DNA of 64,000 bases from Massilia sp. 9I (GTDB lineage: Bacteria > Pseudomonadota > Gammaproteobacteria > Burkholderiales > Burkholderiaceae_D), in NCBI RefSeq assembly GCF_902506415.1, contig NZ_LR733275.1, positions 693,651-757,650 on the forward strand. The letters run 5' to 3'. This document shows positions 1-6,612 of the stretch, in pieces (the stretch's first letter is position 1; each line of letters opens with the position of its first letter). A program made the translations under genes and the position numbers. A model generated the notes under the pieces. It worked only from the letters and a program-made list of their open reading frames with translations. It was not told the origin of the DNA and did no database searches.

Positions 1-666
1 TTCAGCGAGCTGGCCCACCGCTGGTGGGACCCGACCTCCGAATTCCGCCCGCTGCACGAAATCAACCCGCTGCGCCTCGAGTGGATCAATGCACGCGCCC
101 CACTGCTGGGCAAGAACGTGATCGACATCGGCTGCGGCGGCGGCGTGCTGTCGGAAGCCATGGCGCGCAAGGGCGCCAAGGTCACCGGTATCGACCTGTC
201 GAAGAAGGCGCTGAAGGTTGCCGACCTGCATAGCCTCGAATCGGGCGTGGAAGTGCGCTACAAGCACATCGCCGCCGAAGAGATGGCGGCTGCGGAACCG
301 GGCCAGTTCGACGTGGTCACCTGCATGGAAATGCTCGAGCACGTTCCGGATCCGGCCTCGATCGTGCAGGCCGCCGCCACCCTGGTGAAGCCGGGCGGGC
401 ACGTGTTCTTCTCGACGCTCAACCGCAACCCGAAGTCCTACCTGTTCGCCGTCATCGGCGCGGAATACATCCTGCGCATGCTGCCGCGCGGCACCCACGA
501 CTACGGCAAGTTCATCACGCCGGCCGAACTGTCGCAATTTGCGCGTCTCGCTGGATTGCAGGTCGACGGCCTGAAGGGCCTGACTTACAATCCGCTGACC
601 AAAATTTACTCGCTCAACAACGACACCGATGTGAACTACATGGTGGCGTGCAGCAAACCGCTCTGA
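1..666 (+). CDS. ubiG: UbiG, ubiquinone 3-O-methyltransferase (5' partial)
   Basis: SAM-dependent O-methyltransferase acting at two steps of ubiquinone biosynthesis. The reading frame is open from base 1, starting [20 protein letters not shown], which matches the UbiG N-terminal region, so only the first few residues lie outside the window. The SAM-binding loop VIDIGCGGG begins near base 118. The motif [10 protein letters not shown] and the C-terminal [10 protein letters not shown] segment are also typical of UbiG. It ends 13 bp before gph, a common ubiG-gph pairing in betaproteobacteria, which suggests co-transcription. An internal ATG at 118 is not the true start because it would delete part of the fold. 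Confidence 0.95.
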   Translation, partial: FSELAHRWWDPTSEFRPLHEINPLRLEWINARAPLLGKNVIDIGCGGGVLSEAMARKGAKVTGIDLSKKALKVADLHSLESGVEVRYKHIAAEEMAAAEPGQFDVVTCMEMLEHVPDPASIVQAAATLVKPGGHVFFSTLNRNPKSYLFAVIGAEYILRMLPRGTHDYGKFITPAELSQFARLAGLQVDGLKGLTYNPLTKIYSLNNDTDVNYMVACSKPL

Positions 667-679
667 TCTTTATCTTCCC

Positions 680-1387
680 ATGACCCTCCCGACCGTCCTG
701 CCGGCACCGCGTGCCATCCTGTTCGACCTCGATGGCACCCTGGCCGACACCGCGCCCGACCTCGCGGCCGCCGTCAACTGGCTGCGTACCGAGCGCGGCC
801 TGCCGCCGACCCCGTATTCGGTGCTGCGCCCGACCGCTTCCGCCGGCGCGCGCGGCATGATCGGCGCCGCCTTCGGCCTGGCGCCGGGCGACGAGGGTTA
901 CGAAGAACTGCGCATGCAGTGGTTCGACCGGTACCAGGAAACCATGGCGGTGCACAGTTCGCTGTTCGGCGGCATCACCGAACTGTTGTATGGAATCGAA
1001 CAAGCGGGTATGGCCTGGGGCATCGTCACCAACAAACCGGCGCGCTTCACCGACCCGCTGATCCCGCAGATCGGCCTGTCGCATGCGGGTTGCGTCATTT
1101 CGGGCGACACCACCGGCTTCCCGAAGCCCCACCCTGCCCCGCTGCTGGAAGGCGCGCGCCGCCTGGGCGTGGATCCGACCCACTGCTGGTATGTGGGCGA
1201 CGACAAGCGCGACATCGAAGCCGGCCACGCCGCGGGCATGGTGACGGTGGCCTGCAACTGGGGCTACTGCGGCGCCATCGAACCCTCGACCTGGGGCGCC
1301 GATTTCTTGCTGGACACCCCGACTGACCTGCTGCAGACCCTGCGCACCGTGGTGGACACCGCACGCGCGACCGCATCCGCGGCCTGA
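680..1387 (+). CDS. gph: Phosphoglycolate phosphatase, HAD family
   Basis: A 235-residue HAD hydrolase that removes phosphate from 2-phosphoglycolate, formed for example during repair of DNA 3'-phosphoglycolate ends. Motif I is ILFDLDGTLADTAPDL with the nucleophile Asp near residue 16. VTNKPARF is motif II, the Lys of FPKPHPAP motif III, and YVGDDKRDIEAG motif IV. The cap domain lies between motifs I and II. It follows ubiG closely on the same strand, and the pair ends in a hairpin at 1404-1425. Assignment as Gph rather than another HAD phosphatase rests on family similarity and on the ubiG neighbour. Confidence 0.88.
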   Translation: MTLPTVLPAPRAILFDLDGTLADTAPDLAAAVNWLRTERGLPPTPYSVLRPTASAGARGMIGAAFGLAPGDEGYEELRMQWFDRYQETMAVHSSLFGGITELLYGIEQAGMAWGIVTNKPARFTDPLIPQIGLSHAGCVISGDTTGFPKPHPAPLLEGARRLGVDPTHCWYVGDDKRDIEAGHAAGMVTVACNWGYCGAIEPSTWGADFLLDTPTDLLQTLRTVVDTARATASAA

Positions 1388-1403
1388 GTCCTTTCTTTCC
1401 TGC

Positions 1404-1425
1404 AGCGGACCCTCCTGGGTCCGCT
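1404..1425 (+). terminator. Hairpin downstream of ubiG-gph
   Basis: A perfect 9-bp stem, AGCGGACCC/GGGTCCGCT, with a TCCT loop starts 16 bases after the gph stop. The U-tract is weak (TTACATCTCCTT), so termination may be partial. Confidence 0.55.
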
Positions 1426-1525
1426 TACATCTCCTTACGAGTGATACAGCCTCAGGGCTAGTTCTGGAAAGGGTGCGCCGGTAATCTACTCCCATACGAC
1501 AACACAACGTCTTTCGGAGAAAAAC

Positions 1526-2197
1526 ATGGAAACCATCGCACGCCAGAATCCCCTCACCTCCCGCATCCACCCGCTGATGGCCGCAGCCGCTGTGTCGGTC
1601 GTGATCGTCAGCCTGACCGGCGCCGCCGCCATCACCGGCCTGCTGCCGAGCTCGAAGAGCGCCAGCGAGGTCCCGGTCATGCCGCTGGCAGCCGCCTCGC
1701 CTTACGCCACCCAGCAGCCAGGCATGGTGCCGGTGACGAATGCACAAGGCCAGGTCGTGATGGTGCCGGCCTCCGCCTTGCAGGGCCAGATGGCTACGCC
1801 GCTGTCGGCCACCCCGGTGACGCCGCAGCTGGCAAGCCAGCTGGCAGCCGGTACCGCGCCGCAGATGGCGATGCCGGTGGCGCAGCCGATCGCCTACGCC
1901 CAAGCCGCGCCGCAACCGGCTCCGGTGGTGATCAAGGAAGTGATTCGTGAAAAGCCGGTGGTCAAGGTCGTCGAGAAGACCCGCGTGGTGCACGCAAGGG
2001 CCAGCGAGCCGCGCTACTACCCGCAGCACGCACCGGCACCCAGCCAGCCGAACTACATCGGCATCGGTACCGGCGCCGTGATCGGTGGCCTGATCGGCAA
2101 CCAGATCGGCGGCGGTAACGGCAAGAAGCTGGCCACCGTGGCCGGCGTCATCGGTGGCGGCATGATCGGTAACGAGATCGCCAACCGCAACCGCTAA
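1526..2197 (+). CDS. Glycine-zipper 2TM domain protein
   Basis: A 223-residue envelope protein of the glycine-zipper/Rick_17kDa type. It has one hydrophobic N-terminal segment at about residues 18-40, preceded by basic residues, so it is probably inner-membrane anchored. A long Ala/Pro/Gln-rich linker follows. A basic stretch (about 135-160) reads VIKEVIREKPVVKVVEK. The C-terminal glycine zipper (about 177-223) is IGIGTGAVIGGLIGNQIGG and its continuation. A Shine-Dalgarno-like GGAG sits just before the ATG. The gene stands alone and ends at a strong terminator. The role is unknown; relatives are envelope-stress or outer-membrane-associated proteins. Confidence 0.75.
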   Translation: METIARQNPLTSRIHPLMAAAAVSVVIVSLTGAAAITGLLPSSKSASEVPVMPLAAASPYATQQPGMVPVTNAQGQVVMVPASALQGQMATPLSATPVTPQLASQLAAGTAPQMAMPVAQPIAYAQAAPQPAPVVIKEVIREKPVVKVVEKTRVVHARASEPRYYPQHAPAPSQPNYIGIGTGAVIGGLIGNQIGGGNGKKLATVAGVIGGGMIGNEIANRNR

Positions 2198-2214
2198 GCC
2201 GTCTTCACCCCTCC

Positions 2215-2250
2215 AAAAACCGCAGGCGCTGTCAGCCTGCGGTTTTTTTT
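2215..2250 (+). terminator. Rho-independent terminator shared by convergent genes
   Basis: Stem CCGCAGGC/GCCTGCGG with a 7-base loop, flanked by A-run and T-run, so it can act in both directions. The stop codon of the convergent methyltransferase gene (2232-2234) lies at the loop-stem border. Confidence 0.85.
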
Positions 2251-3095
2251 CGGAAGATGCAAACGATGATGTCGCTCGGGAAAATGCGCAGCACCGGAAT
2301 CGCGCACATGATCGCGATGTATTGCGCCCACAGCGACAACAAGGGCACGTTGCCAGCGCAGCTCAGGCGCTCGCGCAGCCCCTTGGCGCGCAGGGCCGGA
2401 AGCTCGGCGCTGTCGACCAGCTCGAAGCCGCGTCCCGCCACCAGCTTGGACAGGTTGTCGCTGCTGAAGTAATGCACGTGGGGCGACGGCAGGTCTTTCT
2501 GCCAGAGACGCTCGAAGGGCGTGCGCCAGCCCAGGCGGGCGATGACTTTCGACAGGCGGTAGAAGAAGCCGCGGCTATTCGGCAGGTTGAGGATCAGGAT
2601 GCCATCGGGATTGAGGCGCTGCTGGCAGGCGTCGAGGGCGCTGCGGATGTCCGGGATGTGTTCGATGACGTCGTTGAAGACGATCACGTCGAAGCGCTCG
2701 CCATCTTCCAGCACGTCGGGGAAGAAACCGGCCCGCACCGGGAGGCCGCGCGCTGCGGCGCGCGAACCGACCACCGCGTCGGGCTCGACGCCGAGCACGT
2801 CGAAATCCTCGCGCGCCGTTTCCAGGAACCAGCCGTGGGCGCTGCCGACGTCGAGCAGGCTGCGCGCGCCGGGCCGGACGTGCCGCTTGGCGTACTGGAC
2901 GATGGCGCGGAAATTCTCGAGACGCAAAGCCTTCAGGCCGGCTTCGCGCTCGGCTTCGTTGACTTCGGGTCCGGTGTGCTTGTTGATCGCGACGGATAGC
3001 GCCGCGCTTTCATAGTGACATGCAGGACAGGTCGCGTGCCACGAAGCGATCCCGGCCGTTTGAGTATTTCCGCAGACGATACAAACCATTCCCAT
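2232..3095 (-). CDS. Class I SAM-dependent methyltransferase with N-terminal Cys motif
   Basis: A 287-residue methyltransferase. The N-terminus carries a probable zinc knuckle, CIVCG near residues 5-9 and CPAC near 24-27. The SAM-binding motif I is LLDVGSAHGWFL (about residue 79), followed by DVIVFNDVIEHIPD (motif II) and LILNLPNSRGFFYRLSK. This Cys-motif plus methyltransferase layout resembles enzymes of polysaccharide or glycan modification, but the substrate cannot be told from sequence. No glycosyltransferase neighbours are present. The ORF starts at ATG 3095 and is divergent from ssrA. Confidence 0.7.
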   Translation of the reverse strand: MGMVCIVCGNTQTAGIASWHATCPACHYESAALSVAINKHTGPEVNEAEREAGLKALRLENFRAIVQYAKRHVRPGARSLLDVGSAHGWFLETAREDFDVLGVEPDAVVGSRAAARGLPVRAGFFPDVLEDGERFDVIVFNDVIEHIPDIRSALDACQQRLNPDGILILNLPNSRGFFYRLSKVIARLGWRTPFERLWQKDLPSPHVHYFSSDNLSKLVAGRGFELVDSAELPALRAKGLRERLSCAGNVPLLSLWAQYIAIMCAIPVLRIFPSDIIVCIFRKKTAG

Positions 3096-3268
3096 TCCTT
3101 GTCGAAAAGAGCTGATGCAGACGGCGTAACCGGGCCATGATATTGCAGTTCTGACATGCTATGCGCATAATCGTGTCGTCCATTTGTAGCTCATTTGACA
3201 CCGGCCGCATCTCGGGCAGATACGCTGCGTGCGCAGGAAAACTGGAGTACAATGGAGCTTCTTTCGTT

Positions 3269-3625
3269 GGGGGCGACCTGGTTTCGACGTGGGTTGCAAA
3301 GCAGCGCAGGGCATACCGAGGACTGGTTACCTCGTAAATACATCCAGAAATCAATAACTGCAAACGATAACTCGTACGCACTCGCAGCTTAATTGCTGCT
3401 AGCTCTACAACACCTCGCCCCTGGGGTGGCCGCAAGGCAGTAGAGTCATTTACAGGGGCTCGCAGTAGGCCGGGTCACTTGGTCGACTGTTAAATAATAG
3501 GTGACTAGCCTGTTCAAAGGGTGCACATCCCCGTTGCTCAGGTTAAATTAATTGATAGTGCTAAGTATGTAGAACTGTCTGTAGAGTGCTTGCGGACGAG
3601 GGTTCGATTCCCTCCGCCTCCACCA
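3269..3625 (+). ncRNA. ssrA: tmRNA (ssrA), one-piece
   Basis: Transfer-messenger RNA for ribosome rescue with SmpB. The 5' end GGGGGCGACCTGGTTTCGACG and the 3' T-arm/acceptor ending GGTTCGATTCC...CTCCACCA are canonical. The tag frame starts at the GCA resume codon at 3360 and encodes ANDNSYALAA, stop TAA 3390-3392, a betaproteobacterial-type tag ending in ALAA for ClpXP recognition. The CCA end is encoded. A TACAAT box at 3248-3253 may be its -10 element. The 3' end of ssrA is a classic integration site, and the DNA immediately downstream looks foreign. Confidence 0.97.
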
Positions 3626-3635
3626 ACCTCTTCCA

Positions 3636-3668
3636 AAAGGCCGCTGATTCGTTAGCGGCTTTTTCTTT
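3636..3668 (+). terminator. Terminator of ssrA
   Basis: Stem GCCGCT/AGCGGC with a GATTCGTT loop and a run of T with one C, starting 11 bases after the tmRNA CCA end. The next 247 bases up to 3915 hold no ORF I can support, only a 14-bp perfect palindrome at 3753-3766 (GCGCTCTAGAGCGC). Confidence 0.85.
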
Positions 3669-3915
3669 TCTAGCGCCTGTTTTGGTCTTGGTACCCCAAG
3701 TGAGAACCCTAAGACCATGCCCTACCGCCTACCTTCGTCGGCCTCTCTAACGGCGCTCTAGAGCGCGATGGCGTATTTCCGACTCGCTGGGAAGCCCTCT
3801 CCGATGCGGTGTGGCGACATGCAGATTTGATCTTCATAGTAGGTTGGGATTGAGCATCGCCAAATAGCGGTAAACCTACCTCTGCGAGGATGCCCCAACA
3901 CCTAATGGAGGCATC

Positions 3916-4363
3916 ATGGCCGCTGACGCATATCTGCAAATCGACGGCATCAAGGGTGAGTCGGCAGACTTCGGCCACCAAGGCTGGATCGAGCTCGCCT
4001 CGGCTAGCTGGGGCGTAACTCAGCCTACCGATTTGCGACCGCAAATTTGGCATCGGCAACATCAGCATCGACGGCGGACTAGTTTATGACGGCCATGCCA
4101 CGCACAAGAGGGGAATTAAGATGGACTGCGGCCCGGTCCGCAAAGACGACGCAACTGGGCAGGCTGCCCGCGTGTCATATTGGGATGCAGTCTACGATCA
4201 GGCGGCGACCATCCAACTCTTGCGCCTATTTGCACAGCATCCGGAGACCCGGGTTATCTACTTCAACGACAAGGAAGTTCAGAAGGCAATCGGCGGCGGT
4301 CGTGTTACCGCGGTACCCGGCCACAATGACCACTTCCATGTTGAGATCAAGAGGCGTCGATGA
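3916..4363 (+). pseudogene. Broken Hcp / murein endopeptidase (M74-type) fusion
   Basis: Two reading frames abut. Frame A (ATG 3916, after GGAGG) reads MAADAYLQIDGIKGESADF and WIELASASWGVTQPT, the first ~40 residues of a T6SS Hcp tube protein, then runs into nonsense and stops at 4087-4089. Frame B, one base over, is open from 4019 to TGA 4363 and matches the MepA/LAS zinc-peptidase core: FGIGNIS, then GHATHKRGIKMD (His...Asp metal ligands) and finally GHNDHFHVEI (HxH). The frame switch lies at about 4019-4040. Full Hcp is about 160 residues, so most of it is missing. Either a deletion joined Hcp to the effector out of frame, or a frameshift restores the fusion. An internal ATG at 4121 would omit the first zinc ligand. 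Confidence 0.65.
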
Positions 4364-4887
4364 AAGCGTACATCTTGCCCGGCCTGTTTCGATGGAGTTC
4401 TAGGGCCGGCTTCGCTGCGATTTGCATCCCAGTTCTCGTGGCCACCCTCTGTCCAGTTGGGGCAGTAGCGGCTGAATCGAAGCCAATTTCTTTCAGCGCT
4501 ACTGACAAGTCATTCCAACAATTTATTGGCTCGCTCCGGGTTGCTGCGAGAGACAAGGACGCGCAGGCTGTGTACGCGCTAGTTGCCCCAAACTATTACA
4601 TTGCACGAGACTTTGGCGGATCATTCGACCCGGCAGCTTCGCCTATCCAGAATTTCAGCACCAGCTTCCAGTTTGAAAACACTAAACTTGGTGTCAAATA
4701 CAAGGACCACGGCTGGAAAGAATTCCGAGAAATGATCTCTGGACGGAATTTCGAGAGAAAGCGCGACGGCCAACTGTGCACTCCTCACGGAGCACTGGAC
4801 AGAGAACCCTTCCCATGCTCGCAGCTTTGCTTCAGAAAACTCAGCAATGGCTGGAGGATTCAAGGGCACATCAACGGCGGAGACTGA
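4360..4887 (+). CDS. Exported protein, candidate immunity protein to the peptidase
   Basis: A 175-residue protein whose ATG (4360) overlaps the peptidase stop codon (ATGA), showing translational coupling. It has an N-terminal signal sequence (about residues 1-39, ending PVGAVAAES), then a mature domain with FSATDKSFQQFIGSLRVAAR. Two late Cys pairs (CTPHG, CSQLCF) could form disulfides in the periplasm. I do not recognise the family. A periplasmic protein coupled to a peptidoglycan peptidase derived from an Hcp fusion is the expected layout of an effector-immunity pair, so immunity is an inference from context. Base composition is visibly lower in GC than the surrounding genes. Confidence 0.55.
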   Translation: MKAYILPGLFRWSSRAGFAAICIPVLVATLCPVGAVAAESKPISFSATDKSFQQFIGSLRVAARDKDAQAVYALVAPNYYIARDFGGSFDPAASPIQNFSTSFQFENTKLGVKYKDHGWKEFREMISGRNFERKRDGQLCTPHGALDREPFPCSQLCFRKLSNGWRIQGHINGGD

Positions 4888-4938
4888 AACGCTGGCTCGT
4901 CGTGCAATCGAATGACGAGCCAGGCCATAGGGCGGGTC

Positions 4939-5562
4939 TTACGACGTCGGCCCCGGATCCGCCCCCGCCTGCTGAATCACCATCAGCTCCTTCATCAGCG
5001 CGTCATTGAACGCCGGAATATCATCCGGCTTGCGGCTCGTCACCAGCTTGCCATCCACCACCACCTCATCATCCGTCCATTCGGCGCCTGCGGCCTTCAG
5101 GTCGTCCTGAATCGCAGGATAGCTGGTCAGGTGCTTCGACTCTGCAATCCCCGCCTCGATCAGCGGCCATGGGCCGTGGCAGATCGCCGCGATCGGCTTG
5201 TCCGCATCGTCAAAGGCCTTGATGAAGGCAATCGCTTCCGGAATCTGGCGCAGCTTCTTGGGATTCTCTTCGCCGCCCGGCAGCAGCAGCGCATCGTAAT
5301 CGTTGACGTTGGCTTGCGACAGGCTTAGTTCCACCTTGAACTTGTCACCCGGCTGGTCGTGGTTCATACCCTGCACTTCCTCGCCCGTCCCTTTCGGGGA
5401 AATCAGCGTTACGCGCACGCCCTTCCCTTCCAGGAAGCTGCGCGGAGCCGTGTACTCGATCTGCTCCACGCCGTCGGTCATGAGGACCGCGACCCGCCGG
5501 CCGATCACGTCTTTCTCGCTCACCAGGTCCAGGTGATCGCCTGCATCTACATAATCGTCCAT
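4939..5562 (-). CDS. DJ-1/PfpI family protein, class I glutamine amidotransferase fold
   Basis: A 207-residue PfpI/YhbO-like protein. The nucleophile elbow is AAICHGPWPL with the conserved Cys-His, and the upstream LLLPGGEENP matches the conserved Glu loop. Members act as general stress proteins, reported as proteases or protein deglycases; the activity is disputed. The start is taken at ATG 5562 because an AGGAGGG Shine-Dalgarno precedes it by 5 bases; an upstream ATG at 5586 would add 8 residues with no good ribosome site. It is monocistronic and marks the far edge of the accessory patch next to ssrA. Confidence 0.85.
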   Translation of the reverse strand: MDDYVDAGDHLDLVSEKDVIGRRVAVLMTDGVEQIEYTAPRSFLEGKGVRVTLISPKGTGEEVQGMNHDQPGDKFKVELSLSQANVNDYDALLLPGGEENPKKLRQIPEAIAFIKAFDDADKPIAAICHGPWPLIEAGIAESKHLTSYPAIQDDLKAAGAEWTDDEVVVDGKLVTSRKPDDIPAFNDALMKELMVIQQAGADPGPTS

Positions 5563-5643
5563 ATGCCCTCCTGTCTGATCATTCACTTGTCGGGAACGAT
5601 TGTAGGTCGCCGGCCTGGCAGGCGTCGCGCGGATGATGCAGGG

Positions 5644-6612
5644 TCAATCGAGCAGGTAGCAGACGTCGTCGCGGTCGCGTTTATCCGGCTGCGTGCAGAG
5701 GAAACCGTCGAGTCCGAGCCGCACCGTGCCGTCCAGGCTAGCGCCGTCGACCTCGTCGCCGCGCAGCACTACCTGCAGTTCGCGGTACGGGATGTCGATC
5801 GCGAAGCGCCCCAGCAGCGCCGCCAGCGCGCGCGCTCCGCTTGCCCCCGGCAGGAAGCGCTCGAACACCGTCGAGGACACTGGCCCCACGCGAATCCGGA
5901 TGCCCAATTCCGGCCGCGGCAGGCGTCCGCCCAAGGTCGCGCCAAGGCCGATGTCGCAGTTGTTCTCACCCAGCCGGGTGCGCTCGCCAATGCCGAGCGG
6001 ATCCCAGCGTCCCGCGAACTGCTCGACCGTTACCGGCACCTCCAGGTACTCGCCGAGCACGCCGGCGATCAGGCTGGCCGGCACCACCCGGCTGCGCAGC
6101 TGGGAAGCAAAATAGGCCAGGCTTTCAAAAGCCAAGCCCGCATCCAGTTGGCCCTGCCCCGCGACGCCCCCCAGCGCCGCCAGCTGCGCAAGGAAGCGGT
6201 CGCGGTTATGTTCATCCGGCCCGCCGCGCACGCGGTACTTGCACCAGGCGCGATAGAACAGCACCATCTGGCGGCTGGAGAACGCATCGTAGAAGGCGCG
6301 CGGACCTTCGTCGCGGGTGTCGTGCTCCCAGGCGGCGATCCGCTCCGTGTAGTGCAGCGGCAGCGCGCCGTTCACGCCCAGCAGGCCGATCACCGCCGTG
6401 CGGATCCGCAGCCGCATGGCGCCATCGCCGCCCGCCCCCTGCTCCAGGCGCAGCGCGTCGATGTCGCTGGCGGGGAAGGCCAGCGACAGGCTGTTCTCGA
6501 AACGCAGTGCGCTCTCGGGCGCCACGCCGTAGCGGCGCAGCCAGCGCGACAGCAGGCGGATGGCCTGGAACAGTTCGTAGCGCCAGGGTTCGGCGAGGAG
6601 ATGGTCGATCAC
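5644..6612 (-). CDS. tssG: Type VI secretion baseplate subunit TssG (ImpH/VasB)
   Basis: A 322-residue protein of normal TssG length. It starts IDHLLAEPWRYELFQAIRLL, the typical N-terminus, and later has FENSLSLAFP, LLGVNGALPLHYTE and GRWDPLGIGERTRLGENNC, all characteristic. TssG forms the baseplate wedge with TssF, TssE and TssK around the VgrG hub. The GTG start at 6610-6612 overlaps the tssF stop codon (GTGA), so the two are translationally coupled. No tssE, tssH, tssK, sheath or membrane-complex gene is present in the window, so the pair is isolated here. Confidence 0.92.
   Translation of the reverse strand: MIDHLLAEPWRYELFQAIRLLSRWLRRYGVAPESALRFENSLSLAFPASDIDALRLEQGAGGDGAMRLRIRTAVIGLLGVNGALPLHYTERIAAWEHDTRDEGPRAFYDAFSSRQMVLFYRAWCKYRVRGGPDEHNRDRFLAQLAALGGVAGQGQLDAGLAFESLAYFASQLRSRVVPASLIAGVLGEYLEVPVTVEQFAGRWDPLGIGERTRLGENNCDIGLGATLGGRLPRPELGIRIRVGPVSSTVFERFLPGASGARALAALLGRFAIDIPYRELQVVLRGDEVDGASLDGTVRLGLDGFLCTQPDKRDRDDVCYLLD

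Noticed and set aside
3195..3392. 65-residue ORF across the start of ssrA
   Set aside because: Its last codons are the tmRNA tag frame; the rest is tmRNA structure, not a protein gene.
3753..3766. GCGCTCTAGAGCGC palindrome as attachment site
   Set aside because: No second copy was found and it does not overlap the ssrA 3' end; kept only as a note.
4086..4403. 105-residue ORF overlapping the peptidase frame
   Set aside because: Arg/Ser-rich shadow with no motifs, in a third frame across the effector and immunity genes.
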